NCBI RefSeq assembly: GCF_002086115.1
Contig: NZ_MVHJ01000003.1
Span: 186,001-250,000, forward strand
Direction: 5' to 3'
DNA from: Mycolicibacterium bacteremicum
Lineage (GTDB): Bacteria > Actinomycetota > Actinomycetes > Mycobacteriales > Mycobacteriaceae
Length of the DNA stretch: 64,000 nucleotides
The translations under genes and the position numbers were made by a program. Of this stretch, positions 1 to 8,666 are shown in pieces. Positions within the stretch are counted from its first letter, which is position 1, and the number at the start of each line of letters is the position of its first letter. Below the pieces are notes generated by a model. The model was not told where the DNA came from. It made no database searches and saw only the letters and a program-made list of their open reading frames with translations.

Positions 1-2
1 GC

Positions 3-761
3 CTGATCGCACTGAAGGCCGACACCGATGTGTTCACCACCTTCGAGGGTGACAACCACGTGCTCACCCAGCTGGTGGCCAAGGAACTGCTGACCTCCTA
101 CGCCGATGACATCAAGGGCATGAGCCCGGTGGAGTGGGTGCGCTTCGCGGCCAACTTCGCCGGTGAGCGGGTGCTCAAGCGCACGGCGGCACAGACGATC
201 ATGCAGACCATCGTGGATACCCGCGAGGACAACGAGGAAGAGGGCTCGCTGTTCAACCGAGGCACCCAGGTCAAGATGTTCGAGGACCGCGAGGAGTACA
301 TGCTTGCCTCGGTCGCACGCCGGCTGCAGAGCAAGGCCAAGGAGATGTCCCCGTTCGACGCCTTCAACTCGGTGCAGGATCACGTGCTGCACACCGCGCA
401 GGCGCATATCGACCGGATCATCCTGGAGGCGTTCGTCGCCGGCATCGACGCCTGCGAGGACGAGGACGCCCGCGAGATCCTCGGTATGGTCTGCGATCTG
501 TACGCGCTGTCGGTGATCGAGGACGACAAGGCGTGGTTCGTCGAGCACCGGTTCCTGTCCACCGAACGCGCCAAGGCGGTGACCCGCGGCATCAACGACC
601 GCTGCCGCCGGTTGCGTCCGCACGCCGAACTGCTGGTCGACGGCTTCGGGATCCCCGAGCAGCTGCGGTATGCCGAGATGCTGCATCCCGAGCACATCCC
701 GGATGCCGACGAGCACCAGGAGCAGGACGCCGTCAGCTCCGGCACCATCGAACCCAAGTAG
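3..761 (+). CDS. Acyl-CoA dehydrogenase/oxidase, C-terminal part (5' end outside window)
   Basis: The frame is open from the first bases of the window, so this is the C-terminal ~252 residues of a longer protein; the in-frame ATG at 30 is internal. The opening stretch TTFEGDNHVLTQLVAKELL is typical of the C-terminal helical domain of acyl-CoA dehydrogenases and oxidases, where the FAD- and substrate-binding helices lie. The rest is helical and charged (EDEDAREILGMVCDLYALS), as in the acyl-CoA oxidase-like branch. Expected role: alpha,beta-oxidation of a fatty acyl-CoA in the cytoplasm. The N-terminal domains and catalytic base cannot be seen, so dehydrogenase versus oxidase is undecided. A strong hairpin follows 13 nt after the stop. 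Confidence 0.75.
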   Translation: MIALKADTDVFTTFEGDNHVLTQLVAKELLTSYADDIKGMSPVEWVRFAANFAGERVLKRTAAQTIMQTIVDTREDNEEEGSLFNRGTQVKMFEDREEYMLASVARRLQSKAKEMSPFDAFNSVQDHVLHTAQAHIDRIILEAFVAGIDACEDEDAREILGMVCDLYALSVIEDDKAWFVEHRFLSTERAKAVTRGINDRCRRLRPHAELLVDGFGIPEQLRYAEMLHPEHIPDADEHQEQDAVSSGTIEPK

Positions 762-773
762 CCCGTCAGGTGC

Positions 774-790
774 GCCGGGCTTTGCCCGGC
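774..790 (+). terminator. Hairpin terminator after the acyl-CoA dehydrogenase gene
   Basis: GCCGGGC-TTT-GCCCGGC is a perfect 7-bp stem with a 3-nt loop, 13 nt past the stop codon of the upstream gene. No U-tract follows, which is common for mycobacterial intrinsic terminators. Confidence 0.5.
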
Positions 791-895
791 CACCGGCCGC
801 GGTGGAGGGGGCCATCGCGATCTGTCAGGCGACCCGATCGGCCGAACCCCTCCAACACGTCGAGGACACCCTCATCGAGCTCTATGAGCTGAAGG

Positions 896-1444
896 TCACG
901 GCGTCGGCGTCGGGATCGGATCCAGCGCCGTGAGCGTGCCGTCCGTGCCGATCTGGAAGCGGACCTGACCGATTCCGGTCGGGCAACACGGCTTGTCCGT
1001 GCCCCGCAACCACTGATACTGCACGGTGGCGGTGCTGTCGCTGAGCGGCACCACCGTGGTGTACGGGCGCGGTCGCGGTGTCGGCGGGCCGAGCGGCTTG
1101 TCCCGATCGAAGAAGAGCACCTGCACGGCCGCATCGGGAGCCGTGTCGCCGGTACCGATGACCACCCAGTGCAGCCGGCAGTCGCCGGTGTGTCCACGCG
1201 ATGTCTCGGTCCAGCGCTCGCCGACCTTCTCGATGGCGGCCCGGACCGTCTCGGCGGTCGGGGTGTCCGAGGCGGCGCAGTCCGACGTGGCCTGCGGGGC
1301 CGAATTCTGCGGACTCCAGCCGCATGAGGTGAGCGACAGGGCCGCGGCGGTCAGCGCGAAAGTGACGAAATGGCGGCGATTCGGCCGTCGCAGCGACCAT
1401 TTCGTCGCTCTCGGCGGATCTGGAGGAAGGTGCGTCAGCCGCAT
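896..1444 (-). CDS. Lipoprotein, LppP/LprE-like
   Basis: A 182-residue protein with a basic N-terminus, a hydrophobic segment (FVTFALTAAALSL) and a lipobox L-T-S-C near residue 41, so it should be processed by signal peptidase II and lipid-anchored at the outer face of the plasma membrane. The mature part has paired cysteines (DCAASD, GDCRLHW, KPCCPTG) and a region LHWVVIGTGDTAPDAAVQVLFF that resembles the LppP/LprE lipoprotein family of mycobacteria. It occupies the place of lppQ beside tRNA-Asn in M. tuberculosis. Function in the family is not established. The ATG at 1444 leaves an N-terminal extension of about 25 residues before the hydrophobic core, so a later start is possible. Confidence 0.7.
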   Translation of the reverse strand: MRLTHLPPDPPRATKWSLRRPNRRHFVTFALTAAALSLTSCGWSPQNSAPQATSDCAASDTPTAETVRAAIEKVGERWTETSRGHTGDCRLHWVVIGTGDTAPDAAVQVLFFDRDKPLGPPTPRPRPYTTVVPLSDSTATVQYQWLRGTDKPCCPTGIGQVRFQIGTDGTLTALDPIPTPTP

Positions 1445-1473
1445 ATCGCGAGCCTACGTCTCTGGAAGAGAAG

Positions 1474-1546
1474 CTCCCCCGATTGGACTCGAACCAATAA
1501 CCGCCCGATTAACAGTCGGGAGCTCTGCCAATTGAGCTACAGGGGA
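1474..1546 (-). tRNA. asnT: tRNA-Asn (anticodon GTT)
   Basis: On the minus strand the gene begins TCCCCTG and ends CGGGGGA plus a discriminator G; these pair as a 7-bp acceptor stem with one G-T wobble. The D-arm reads GTAGCTCAATTGGCAGAGC, the anticodon stem-loop contains CGACTGTTAATCG with anticodon GTT, and the T-arm contains GGTTCGAGTCC. CCA is not encoded. Length 73 nt. Its location beside the lipoprotein gene and the Rv2342-like gene matches asnT in M. tuberculosis. Confidence 0.95.
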
Positions 1547-1678
1547 ATGAACCGAGGTCAGACTCTAGCGCATACACCCCGCGGTCGAAGAATCGACTGG
1601 TCAGAAGCCCCGTCGCCACCTTGGCGGGCGGGTGAGGCAGGATGGTGGCAGTCCTGCTGTCACCGTGGAAGGAGCCTC

Positions 1679-1945
1679 GTGTTCCGGTTCGTCTTCGTAC
1701 TGGGGGTCGGTTACGTGCTGGGCGCGAAAGCCGGCCGCCGCCGCTACGAGCAGATCGCCTCGACCTACAAGGCGGTCACCGAGAACCCGGCGACCAAGGC
1801 CGTGCTGGACGCCGGGCGCCGCAAGGTGGCCGACCGGGTGTCACCCGACCCGCAGATGGTGCGGCTGACGGCGATCGACGCCGAGACATCGGTTCTGCAT
1901 CCCGAACAGCCCGACGCGCAGCCACGCAACGGCCGCCCCGACTAG
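1679..1945 (+). CDS. Small conserved membrane-anchored protein (Rv2342-like)
   Basis: An 88-residue protein starting at GTG 1679, chosen because GGAAGGAG lies 4-5 nt upstream. The N-terminus (FRFVFVLGVGYVLGAKAGR) is one short hydrophobic segment containing a glycine-rich GYVLGAKAGRRRYE motif, typical of YtxH-like small membrane-anchored proteins. The rest is basic then polar. M. tuberculosis has an 85-residue protein, Rv2342, at the same place beside dnaG. The function is unknown. The 3' end overlaps the convergent small gene at 1942-2169 by 4 bases. Confidence 0.7.
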   Translation: MFRFVFVLGVGYVLGAKAGRRRYEQIASTYKAVTENPATKAVLDAGRRKVADRVSPDPQMVRLTAIDAETSVLHPEQPDAQPRNGRPD

Positions 1946-2169
1946 GGCCTGTCTTCGGACCTCAACGCGGCGATGTCGGTCGGCAGATCATTGCCGGCCA
2001 TCGGCGCCTCACTCGGCGTCAGCTCGACCGAGGCACGCGGTATCCGTAGATCGGAGTTCTCCAGAGTGCCGCCGTAGAGCGCGATACCCAATGTGGTGAC
2101 CACCGCGGTGGCCAGGACGCCGACCCCCTTGGTCGCCGGGATCGCGCCGTAGCTCTCCTCAGCGTTCAC
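1942..2169 (-). CDS. Small single-pass membrane protein, unknown function
   Basis: A 75-residue reading frame from GTG 2169, preceded by GGAGGG about 8 nt upstream. The frame is open further upstream to 2349, but that part lacks a ribosome site and looks non-coding. Residues 10-32 (PATKGVGVLATAVVTTLGIALYGG) form one probable transmembrane helix; the remaining ~43 residues are polar with no motif I recognise. It converges on the Rv2342-like gene with a 4-base overlap. I do not recognise the family. Confidence 0.5.
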   Translation of the reverse strand: MNAEESYGAIPATKGVGVLATAVVTTLGIALYGGTLENSDLRIPRASVELTPSEAPMAGNDLPTDIAALRSEDRP

Positions 2170-2276
2170 GTGCCGGCCCTCCAGTTGTCGATCGAGGCTA
2201 TGAGTCTCTCGTCGGCAGATAACGAAAGGGACGCGACACGATGACCATTCGCACACTATGACCGGGCTGTGCCCAG

Positions 2277-2311
2277 GTGCGGCGCGCGAGCTCGGGGATC
2301 GCGCGCCGCAC
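2277..2311. terminator. Perfect 13-bp inverted repeat, probable terminator
   Basis: GTGCGGCGCGCGA and TCGCGCGCCGCAC are exact reverse complements separated by 9 nt. The hairpin lies in the 267-nt gap between two minus-strand genes, 126 nt downstream of the secreted-protein stop. It has no U-run. It is the strongest hairpin I see in the window. Confidence 0.55.
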
Positions 2312-2436
2312 ACCCGGATGGGCCGTCGGGGGTCAGCACGACCGGGCATGCAAAGTCTGCGACAGCGACCTGTGCGGCCGCTATGAAACGACTGTCCCGC
2401 GACTGTGCGGTCGGAGGACGTGTGGAGACGGCCGGC

Positions 2437-2724
2437 TCAGCCGATCGGGATGTTGGTGTTCCAGGTGTTACCGGGGAACACCGGCCCGGTGCAGATTCCG
2501 CCGCCGCACAACCCGGCACCCGGGGTGCCGACGGCGACGCCGTTGCCGTTCGAATAGGACAGGCAGTGCCCGTCTTCCTTGTTGCCGAACCACGCCAGGC
2601 ACGGCTTGGCCTCGACGCTGGCATCGGGAACCGTCGAGAGGGCGAGCACCGGCGCCGCGGCGACGGCGGCCGCGAAGGCGCCGGCGACGACGAACTTGCG
2701 TGTCTGATTGCTCAGAAATGCCAC
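2437..2724 (-). CDS. Small secreted cysteine-containing protein, unknown function
   Basis: A 95-residue protein with a clear Sec signal peptide: basic start (NQTRK), hydrophobic core (FVVAGAFAAAVAAAPVLAL) and likely cleavage around residue 30-38. The mature ~60 residues carry four cysteines (KPCLAWFG, GHCLSYSN, GLCGGGIC), suggesting two disulfides, in a glycine- and asparagine-rich background. AGAAAGG lies upstream of the ATG as a ribosome site. I do not recognise a named family; it looks like one of the small exported proteins found across mycobacteria. A strong hairpin lies downstream. Confidence 0.65.
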   Translation of the reverse strand: MAFLSNQTRKFVVAGAFAAAVAAAPVLALSTVPDASVEAKPCLAWFGNKEDGHCLSYSNGNGVAVGTPGAGLCGGGICTGPVFPGNTWNTNIPIG

Positions 2725-2779
2725 GGTGGAGCCTTTCTAGACAGTTGGCTGCGCTACAACCATAACGGTTACGTCGCGA

Positions 2780-4717
2780 TCATGCAGTCAAGTCGTCGCC
2801 ACTGGCCTGCTCGAGCAGGCTGCGGCGGTAGGTCTCCATCGCCACCAGATCACCGAACAGGGCGTGGTACTCATCGCTGTTGTCCACCGGCGACATCCGC
2901 TGCAGCTTGGACTTGACCTCGGCGATCTGCCGTCCGACCGAGACCTCCTGCAGCCGGGCCAGTACCCCGGAGATGTACCGGGCCAGCCGCTCGTCGTCGT
3001 CGATCTTGATGGCGTCCACGCTGAGCTCGTTGACCAGACCGGCCGCGTCACCGGCGAGATCCCGCACTGCCTCGATCCACTGCGCCCCGGACAGTCCGGC
3101 CGAGACCCCGCCGGCCGCGGAGATGGCCGCCCGCACCGCCGCATAGGCCGGGTGGGTGAAGCTTTCCTGGCCCAGGCTGTCGAAAACCGGCCCGGCCAGA
3201 ACCGGATACTGCAGGGCCGACTTGAGCGCCTCCCGCTGTGGCCGCAGCGTGGGGTCCATCGGGTTGGGCCGCGCGATCGCCGGTGCCGGCCGGTCCGCGG
3301 GCTCCGCGCCGCCGCGCCGGGTGGGCGCACTGGCTGCGCGGCCGGTGCGGGGCCCCTTGCGACCGGCCTCCTCGCGGACCCGCCCCAGCACCTGCCCGAC
3401 GTCCTGCCAACCGACCCAGCCGGCCAACTGCCGGGCGTACTCGTCGCGCAGCGTCGGATCCTTGATCCGCGACACCATCGGCACGCAGCGGCGCAGCGAG
3501 GCCACCCGCCCCTCGGCACTGTCCAGGTCGTGTTCGGCCAGGGCGGTGCGGATGGCGAACTCGAACAGCGGGGCGCGGCGGGCCACCAGGTCACGCAGCG
3601 CGCCGTCACCGGAGCGCAGCCGCAGATCGCAGGGGTCCATACCGTCGGCCGCCACAGCCACGAAGGATTGCCCGGCCAGGTTCTGCTCACCCTCGAAGGC
3701 CTTCACCGCCGCGGCCCGGCCGGCCGCGTCACCGTCGAAGACGTAGATCAACTCACCGCGAAAGAAGTTGTCGTCCATCATGAGTCGGCGCAACATCGAC
3801 AGGTGCTCGTCACCGAAGGCGGTGCCACAGGCGGCCACCGCGGTGGTCACCCCGGCCAGATGCATCGCCATCACGTCGGTGTAGCCCTCCACCACCACGG
3901 CCTGATGCCCCTTGGCGATATCGCGTTTGGCCAGGTCCAGACCGAACAGCACGTGAGACTTCTTGTAGAGCACGGTTTCCGGGGTGTTGACGTACTTGGC
4001 TTCCATGTGATCGTCGTCGAACAGCCGTCGGGCACCGAACCCGATGGTCTCCCCCGAGGACACCCGGATCGGCCACAGCAGCCGACGGTGGAACCGGTCC
4101 ATCGGACCACGCTTGCCCTCCCGGGACAGCCCGGCCGCTTCGAGTTCCTTGAACTCGAATCCCTTGCGCAGCAGATGTTTTGTCAGCTTGTCCCACCCCG
4201 ACGGGGCGAATCCGCAGCCGAACCTCGCGGCGGCATCGGCGTCGAAGTTCCGGTCGATCAGGTACTGGCGGGCCGGCGCCGCCTCCTCCGAGCGCAGCTG
4301 CTCGGCATAGAACTCCTGCGCGGCGGCGTTGGCCGCGATCAGCCGACTGCGACTTCCCCGGTCGCGTTGCACGTTGGTGGCCGCGCCGCCGGAATACGTG
4401 ACGGTGTAGCCGACCTTGTCGGCGAGCAGTTCGACGGCCTCGACGAAGCTGACGTGCTCGATCTTCTGCAGGAAGGCGTAGACGTCGCCGCCCTCACCGC
4501 AGCCGAAGCAGTGGAAGTGCCCGTGGTTGGGCCGCACGTGGAACGACGGCGACTTCTCGTCGTGGAAGGGGCACAGACCCTTGAGCGAATCCACCCCGGC
4601 GCGGCGCAACTGCACGTAGTCGCCGACGATGTCCTCGATGCGGACCCGCTCCCGGATGGCCGCGATATCGCGATCGGGGATGCGGCCCCGGCCGCCCCGC
4701 GTCGCTTCATTGGCCAT
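2780..4717 (-). CDS. dnaG: DNA primase DnaG
   Basis: A 645-residue bacterial primase that makes the RNA primers for lagging-strand and origin synthesis. Order of domains: an N-terminal CHC2 zinc finger (CPFHDEKSPSFHV...FHCFGCGEGGD, residues ~48-78), the catalytic core with the TOPRIM signature VVVEGYTDVMAMHLAG and the metal-binding VFDGDAAGR, then a linker and a C-terminal helicase-binding region. Length fits the family (~640). It lies 20 nt downstream of dgt, as in M. tuberculosis. A TAGACT -10-like box ends 6 nt before the ATG, so dnaG may also have its own leaderless transcript. Confidence 0.97.
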   Translation of the reverse strand: MANEATRGGRGRIPDRDIAAIRERVRIEDIVGDYVQLRRAGVDSLKGLCPFHDEKSPSFHVRPNHGHFHCFGCGEGGDVYAFLQKIEHVSFVEAVELLADKVGYTVTYSGGAATNVQRDRGSRSRLIAANAAAQEFYAEQLRSEEAAPARQYLIDRNFDADAAARFGCGFAPSGWDKLTKHLLRKGFEFKELEAAGLSREGKRGPMDRFHRRLLWPIRVSSGETIGFGARRLFDDDHMEAKYVNTPETVLYKKSHVLFGLDLAKRDIAKGHQAVVVEGYTDVMAMHLAGVTTAVAACGTAFGDEHLSMLRRLMMDDNFFRGELIYVFDGDAAGRAAAVKAFEGEQNLAGQSFVAVAADGMDPCDLRLRSGDGALRDLVARRAPLFEFAIRTALAEHDLDSAEGRVASLRRCVPMVSRIKDPTLRDEYARQLAGWVGWQDVGQVLGRVREEAGRKGPRTGRAASAPTRRGGAEPADRPAPAIARPNPMDPTLRPQREALKSALQYPVLAGPVFDSLGQESFTHPAYAAVRAAISAAGGVSAGLSGAQWIEAVRDLAGDAAGLVNELSVDAIKIDDDERLARYISGVLARLQEVSVGRQIAEVKSKLQRMSPVDNSDEYHALFGDLVAMETYRRSLLEQASGDDLTA

Positions 4718-4737
4718 CGGCGCAGTCTATCGGCCCG

Positions 4738-6039
4738 TCACAGCGGCCGCGGTGAGCGCACCTCGTGCACCCGCTCCAACCGGGACTCGGTGTAGGAGGC
4801 AATCTGGTCGATGACCACCCGCAGCCGGGCCCCGTCGTCGGCGGCGACGGCGAATTCCGCGGCGAACTGCGGGTCCAGGCTGCTGGGAGCCTGCGCCCAC
4901 AGCGCGAGCGCGACCTCCTCGATGAGGGTGCGCTGGTCGGTCTGGATCTGCAGGTGCCGGTGATCGGACATGATGAACTGCAGCGCCAGCATCTTGAGCA
5001 CCGCGACCTCGGCGCGGACCTCGGCGGGCACGTGTAGTTCGGTGTCGAAGCGTTTGAGCACCGGCGCGCCGCCCACCACCGCCCGGGTCTGCGAGATCGC
5101 GGCGTTGGCGAAGCGCCCGACGAGTTCGCTGGTCAGGTGCTTCAGCGCCACCGAGGCCGCCAGGGTGCCGTCGTACTTACCGACCGCGGCCACCACCGGC
5201 ATCTCCGAGAGCCGCTGTGCGGCCGACAGCAGGTCGTCGTGGGACACCGCCGGATAGGCGTTGGCGCCCAGGCGGGCCAGCGCGTCGGCGGCGTCGTTGT
5301 CGGCCAGCACCCGCAGATCGATGCGCCCGGAGATGACCCCGTCCTCGACGTCGTGCACCGAATAGGCGACATCGTCGGCCCAGTCCATCACCTGGGCCTC
5401 CAGGCACGGGCGATGTGCCGGCGCACCGTCACGCAACCAGTTCGCAGCGGCCATGTCGTCGTCGTAGAAGCCGAACTTCCTGGGGTTCTCCGCCCGCGAC
5501 CACGGATACTTCGTGACCGCGTCCAGCGCCGCCCGGGTCAGATTCAGTCCGGCCGAACGACCGTCCTCGGCAAGGACTTTCGGTTCCAGTCGGGTCAGGA
5601 TACGCAGGTTCTGCGCATTGCCCTCGAAGCCACCGAACGGGGCCGCGATCTCGTTGAGGGCTCGTTCACCGTTGTGCCCGTAGGGCGGGTGACCGATGTC
5701 GTGGGCCAGGCCGGCCAGGTCCACCAGGTCGGGATCGCAACCCAGGCCCACGGCCATCCCCCGGCCGATCTGGGCGACCTCCAGCGAGTGGGTGAGCCGG
5801 GTGCGGGGCGTGTCCCCATGCCGGGGTCCGACCACCTGCGTCTTGTCGGCCAGTCGGCGCAGCGCCGCCGAATGCAGCACCCGGGCCCGGTCGCGGGCGA
5901 AGTCGGTGCGGTGCTCGGTGGCCCCGATGTCACTGTCGGTCAGCTTCGACGATCCCAGGCCGGCACCCTTGGGCGACTCCGACACCAGCCGCTGCCGGTC
6001 GAAGTCGTCGTAGTCGGATGTGTTGCGTTGCGTGGCCAC
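4738..6039 (-). CDS. dgt: Deoxyguanosinetriphosphate triphosphohydrolase (dGTPase)
   Basis: A 433-residue HD-domain hydrolase of the dGTPase family, which splits dNTPs to deoxynucleoside and triphosphate. Visible features: the early [20 protein letters not shown] segment, the metal-binding HD motif [16 protein letters not shown] near residue 120 with the upstream TRLTHSLEV histidine, and a later [13 protein letters not shown] motif supplying a second metal ligand. The start is GTG at 6039. It precedes dnaG, so nucleotide-pool control and priming are probably cotranscribed. Confidence 0.95.
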   Translation of the reverse strand: MATQRNTSDYDDFDRQRLVSESPKGAGLGSSKLTDSDIGATEHRTDFARDRARVLHSAALRRLADKTQVVGPRHGDTPRTRLTHSLEVAQIGRGMAVGLGCDPDLVDLAGLAHDIGHPPYGHNGERALNEIAAPFGGFEGNAQNLRILTRLEPKVLAEDGRSAGLNLTRAALDAVTKYPWSRAENPRKFGFYDDDMAAANWLRDGAPAHRPCLEAQVMDWADDVAYSVHDVEDGVISGRIDLRVLADNDAADALARLGANAYPAVSHDDLLSAAQRLSEMPVVAAVGKYDGTLAASVALKHLTSELVGRFANAAISQTRAVVGGAPVLKRFDTELHVPAEVRAEVAVLKMLALQFIMSDHRHLQIQTDQRTLIEEVALALWAQAPSSLDPQFAAEFAVAADDGARLRVVIDQIASYTESRLERVHEVRSPRPL

Positions 6040-6122
6040 CGGCTGACAGTCTGCCAGCCCGGCGCCGGTACATCGGACATGACTACCGCCCGAACGTCGA
6101 GGAAGTCACTAGATTGACGGGC

Positions 6123-8150
6123 ATGCGCCTCGCCCGATTGCTTTCCCTGTTGCTCGTGGTCCTCGCCGCGGGCCTGTCGACGGCGCCCATCGCGCTGTTG
6201 TCCGCGCCCGAAGCGTCGGCCAGACCGCCGTTCCGGCTGCCCAGCCAGATCGTCGACGAGTCGAACGCGCTGGGCGGCGCGGGGATGAACCAGGTCAGCC
6301 AGGCCGTCGACCGGCTCTACACAAACCGCCAGGTGCGGCTGTGGGTGGTCTTCGTCGACACCTTCTCAGGGCAGAGCGCCGAGCCGTGGGCGCAGGCGAC
6401 CCTGCGGGCCAGCGACCTCGGTGAATACGACGCGCTGCTGGCGGTCGCGACCGCCGATCGCGCCTACGCCTTCCTGACCGGATCGGCGGCGGCGAGCGAT
6501 TCGGAAGCGAACACGCTGCGGCGCAATGAGATCGAGCCGGCGCTGCGCGACGGGAACTGGGCGGCCGCGGCCGTGGCGGCCGCCGATGGCCTCGATGCCC
6601 GCGCCACCACCTCGTCATCGGGACTGAACTGGTTCGGCGTGCTGGCCATGCTGGCGGTGCTGGGGATCGCGGTACTGGGACTGGTGTTGTGGTCGCGGCG
6701 GCGCAAGCGCAAGCGCCGCGAGGCCGATCTGGCCGCGGCGCAACGGATCGACCCGACCAACCCCACCGCGCTCGCCGCGGTGCCGCTGGACACCCTCGAC
6801 GAGTTGTCGCGCTCGATCGTCGTCGAGGTCGACAACGCCGTGCGCACCAGCGAGAACGAATTGACGTTGGCGGTCGAGGAATTCGGCGAGCAGGAAACCG
6901 CCCCGTTCACCGCCGCCGTGAACGCGGCCCGCACCACCCTGACCCAGGCGTTCAACGTGCGACAGATCCTCGACGACACCGTGCCGGAGACCGCCGCGCA
7001 GCGCCGCGACCTGCTGACCCGGGTGATCGTGGCCGCGGCCAGGGCCGACCGCGAACTCGACACCCAGCGCGAGGCGTTCGCGCAGATGCGCGACCTCGTC
7101 ATCAACGCGCCGGCGCGCCTCGATGTGCTGACCCAGCAGATGATCGACCTGACCACCCGCATCACGCCCGCCGAACAGGCCCTCGCCGAGCTGAACCGGC
7201 AGTTCGCGCCGACCGCGCTGCATTCGGTGATCGACAATGTCGACACCGCGAAGCACCGGCTGGAGTTCGCCGACCAGAACATCGGCAACGCCCGCGCGCT
7301 GGTGGCCCGGCCCGCCGGTCAGCAGGCCGGACTGGTGGACTCCATGCGTGCCGCCGAATCGGCGCTGGGACAGGCCCGCACCATGCTCGACGCCATCGAC
7401 AGCGCGGCCGGTGACATCAGCCGGGCGATCGCGACCCTGCCCGAAGAGATCGCCGACGTGCAGGCCGGTATCGCGGCCGCCGACGCGCAGCTGAGCCGCG
7501 GCGGTTTCGACGAGGTCGCCGAACTGCAGTCGGCCCGCGATGCCGCCGCCCAGGCGGTCGCGACGGCGCAGGCGTCCGGAAACACCGACCCGCTCGGTGC
7601 TTTCACGGCGCTCACGCAGGCCGACGCCGATCTGGACCGGCTGCTGGCCGTCGTCGCGGAGGAGCGGGAGGCACAGCAGCGCCTACAGCGGTCCTATGAG
7701 CAGGCGTTGGCGGCCGCGCAGTCGCGGGTGCGCGGGGTGAGCGATTTCATCGACACCCGACGCGGCAGTGTCGGCCCGGAGGCCCGCACCCGGCTGGCCG
7801 AGGCGGTCCGTCAGCTGCAGGCGGCACAGGAGAAGGCAGGTACCGATCTGCCGACGGCCATCGCGCATGCCAACGGCGCGACCTCGCTGGCCATGCAGGC
7901 CCAGCAGCTGGCCAACAATGACGTCAGCGCCGCCCACCAGGCCTACAACTCGCAGCACTACGGGGGCGGCTCGAACACCGGTGCGGTGCTGGGCGGCATC
8001 ATCATCGGCAACATCCTGTCCGGGGCGCTGCGCGGTGGGCTGGGGGGCAGCGTTGGCGGTGGGAGTTGGCGGTCGACATCGTTCGGCGGATCCGGCGGTG
8101 GTTTCGGCGGCGGTGGTGGCGGCTTCGGCGGGGGCGGCGGCCGCTTCTAG
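6123..8150 (+). CDS. TPM-domain membrane protein with coiled coils and Gly-rich tail (Rv2345-like)
   Basis: A 675-residue protein from ATG 6123. It has a signal peptide (LARLLSLLLVVLAAGLS, cleavage near ARPPF), a TPM (TLP18.3/Psb32/MOLO-1) domain over ~residues 35-165, a transmembrane helix (WFGVLAMLAVLGIAVLGLVLW) near 180, a long helical region rich in Ala, Glu and Arg that looks coiled-coil, and a C-terminus ending in (GGGF)n. The layout matches Rv2345 of M. tuberculosis beside dgt. TPM proteins are membrane-associated and of uncertain function. The -10-like TAGATT ends 7 nt before the ATG and no ribosome site is seen, so the mRNA is probably leaderless. Confidence 0.85.
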   Translation: MRLARLLSLLLVVLAAGLSTAPIALLSAPEASARPPFRLPSQIVDESNALGGAGMNQVSQAVDRLYTNRQVRLWVVFVDTFSGQSAEPWAQATLRASDLGEYDALLAVATADRAYAFLTGSAAASDSEANTLRRNEIEPALRDGNWAAAAVAAADGLDARATTSSSGLNWFGVLAMLAVLGIAVLGLVLWSRRRKRKRREADLAAAQRIDPTNPTALAAVPLDTLDELSRSIVVEVDNAVRTSENELTLAVEEFGEQETAPFTAAVNAARTTLTQAFNVRQILDDTVPETAAQRRDLLTRVIVAAARADRELDTQREAFAQMRDLVINAPARLDVLTQQMIDLTTRITPAEQALAELNRQFAPTALHSVIDNVDTAKHRLEFADQNIGNARALVARPAGQQAGLVDSMRAAESALGQARTMLDAIDSAAGDISRAIATLPEEIADVQAGIAAADAQLSRGGFDEVAELQSARDAAAQAVATAQASGNTDPLGAFTALTQADADLDRLLAVVAEEREAQQRLQRSYEQALAAAQSRVRGVSDFIDTRRGSVGPEARTRLAEAVRQLQAAQEKAGTDLPTAIAHANGATSLAMQAQQLANNDVSAAHQAYNSQHYGGGSNTGAVLGGIIIGNILSGALRGGLGGSVGGGSWRSTSFGGSGGGFGGGGGGFGGGGGRF

Positions 8151-8161
8151 GCCGTGTACTT

Positions 8162-8614
8162 CTAGGTCGTGTACATCGACAGATGTACGAAGATCTCGTC
8201 GGGCGCGCGCTCGTCGACGATGATCTCGCGGGTCACGGTGCCGTGTGCGGCGGTGGCGACCCGATCCTGGACGTAGCGCGGATCGGGCGCCGAACCGAGT
8301 TCCGGCCCGGCGAGCACCGATGTCGATTTCGGGATGTCCGAGGGACCAGGCGGCTCCGGGAATTGGCCGAGGAATTCGCTCAGTTGCGCTTCGTTCATCT
8401 GCAAGGCCAGGCGGTAGCGGGTATCTCGACCCGAATCGGTGTCGGTGGCCAACACCTGGACCCCCGCCGGCAGTGTCACATCGCCGAACTGCGCGGCGGT
8501 CTCCGCCGAAACGGGCATCCCCTGGCCTCCTTCGTCACGGGCCTTGTCCCCCGTCGCGCATCCGGGCAGCGCGCACAACAGCAGCAGCACCGTCAGGTAC
8601 CGGGCGATTCTCAT
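8162..8614 (-). CDS. Putative lipoprotein, unknown function
   Basis: A 150-residue protein with signal sequence RIARYLTVLLLLCALPGCATG: a hydrophobic core followed by a lipobox L-P-G-C at residue 19, so a lipid-anchored cell-envelope protein. The mature domain (TLPAGVQVLATDTDSGRDTRYRL...) has mixed alpha/beta character; no catalytic motif is apparent. It converges on the TPM gene; between the two stops is an imperfect direct repeat (TTCTAGGCCGTGTAC / TTCTAGGTCGTGTAC). I do not recognise the family. Confidence 0.65.
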   Translation of the reverse strand: MRIARYLTVLLLLCALPGCATGDKARDEGGQGMPVSAETAAQFGDVTLPAGVQVLATDTDSGRDTRYRLALQMNEAQLSEFLGQFPEPPGPSDIPKSTSVLAGPELGSAPDPRYVQDRVATAAHGTVTREIIVDERAPDEIFVHLSMYTT

Positions 8615-8666
8615 CGGAGCACTCCGTCGTAGATCGATACCGTCGGCGCGGCAGTTCCCAGCGGCG

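Noticed and set aside
2864..4795. 643-residue plus-strand frame opposite dnaG
   Set aside because: Antisense shadow with low-complexity Arg/Gly/Pro content; dnaG motifs are complete on the minus strand.
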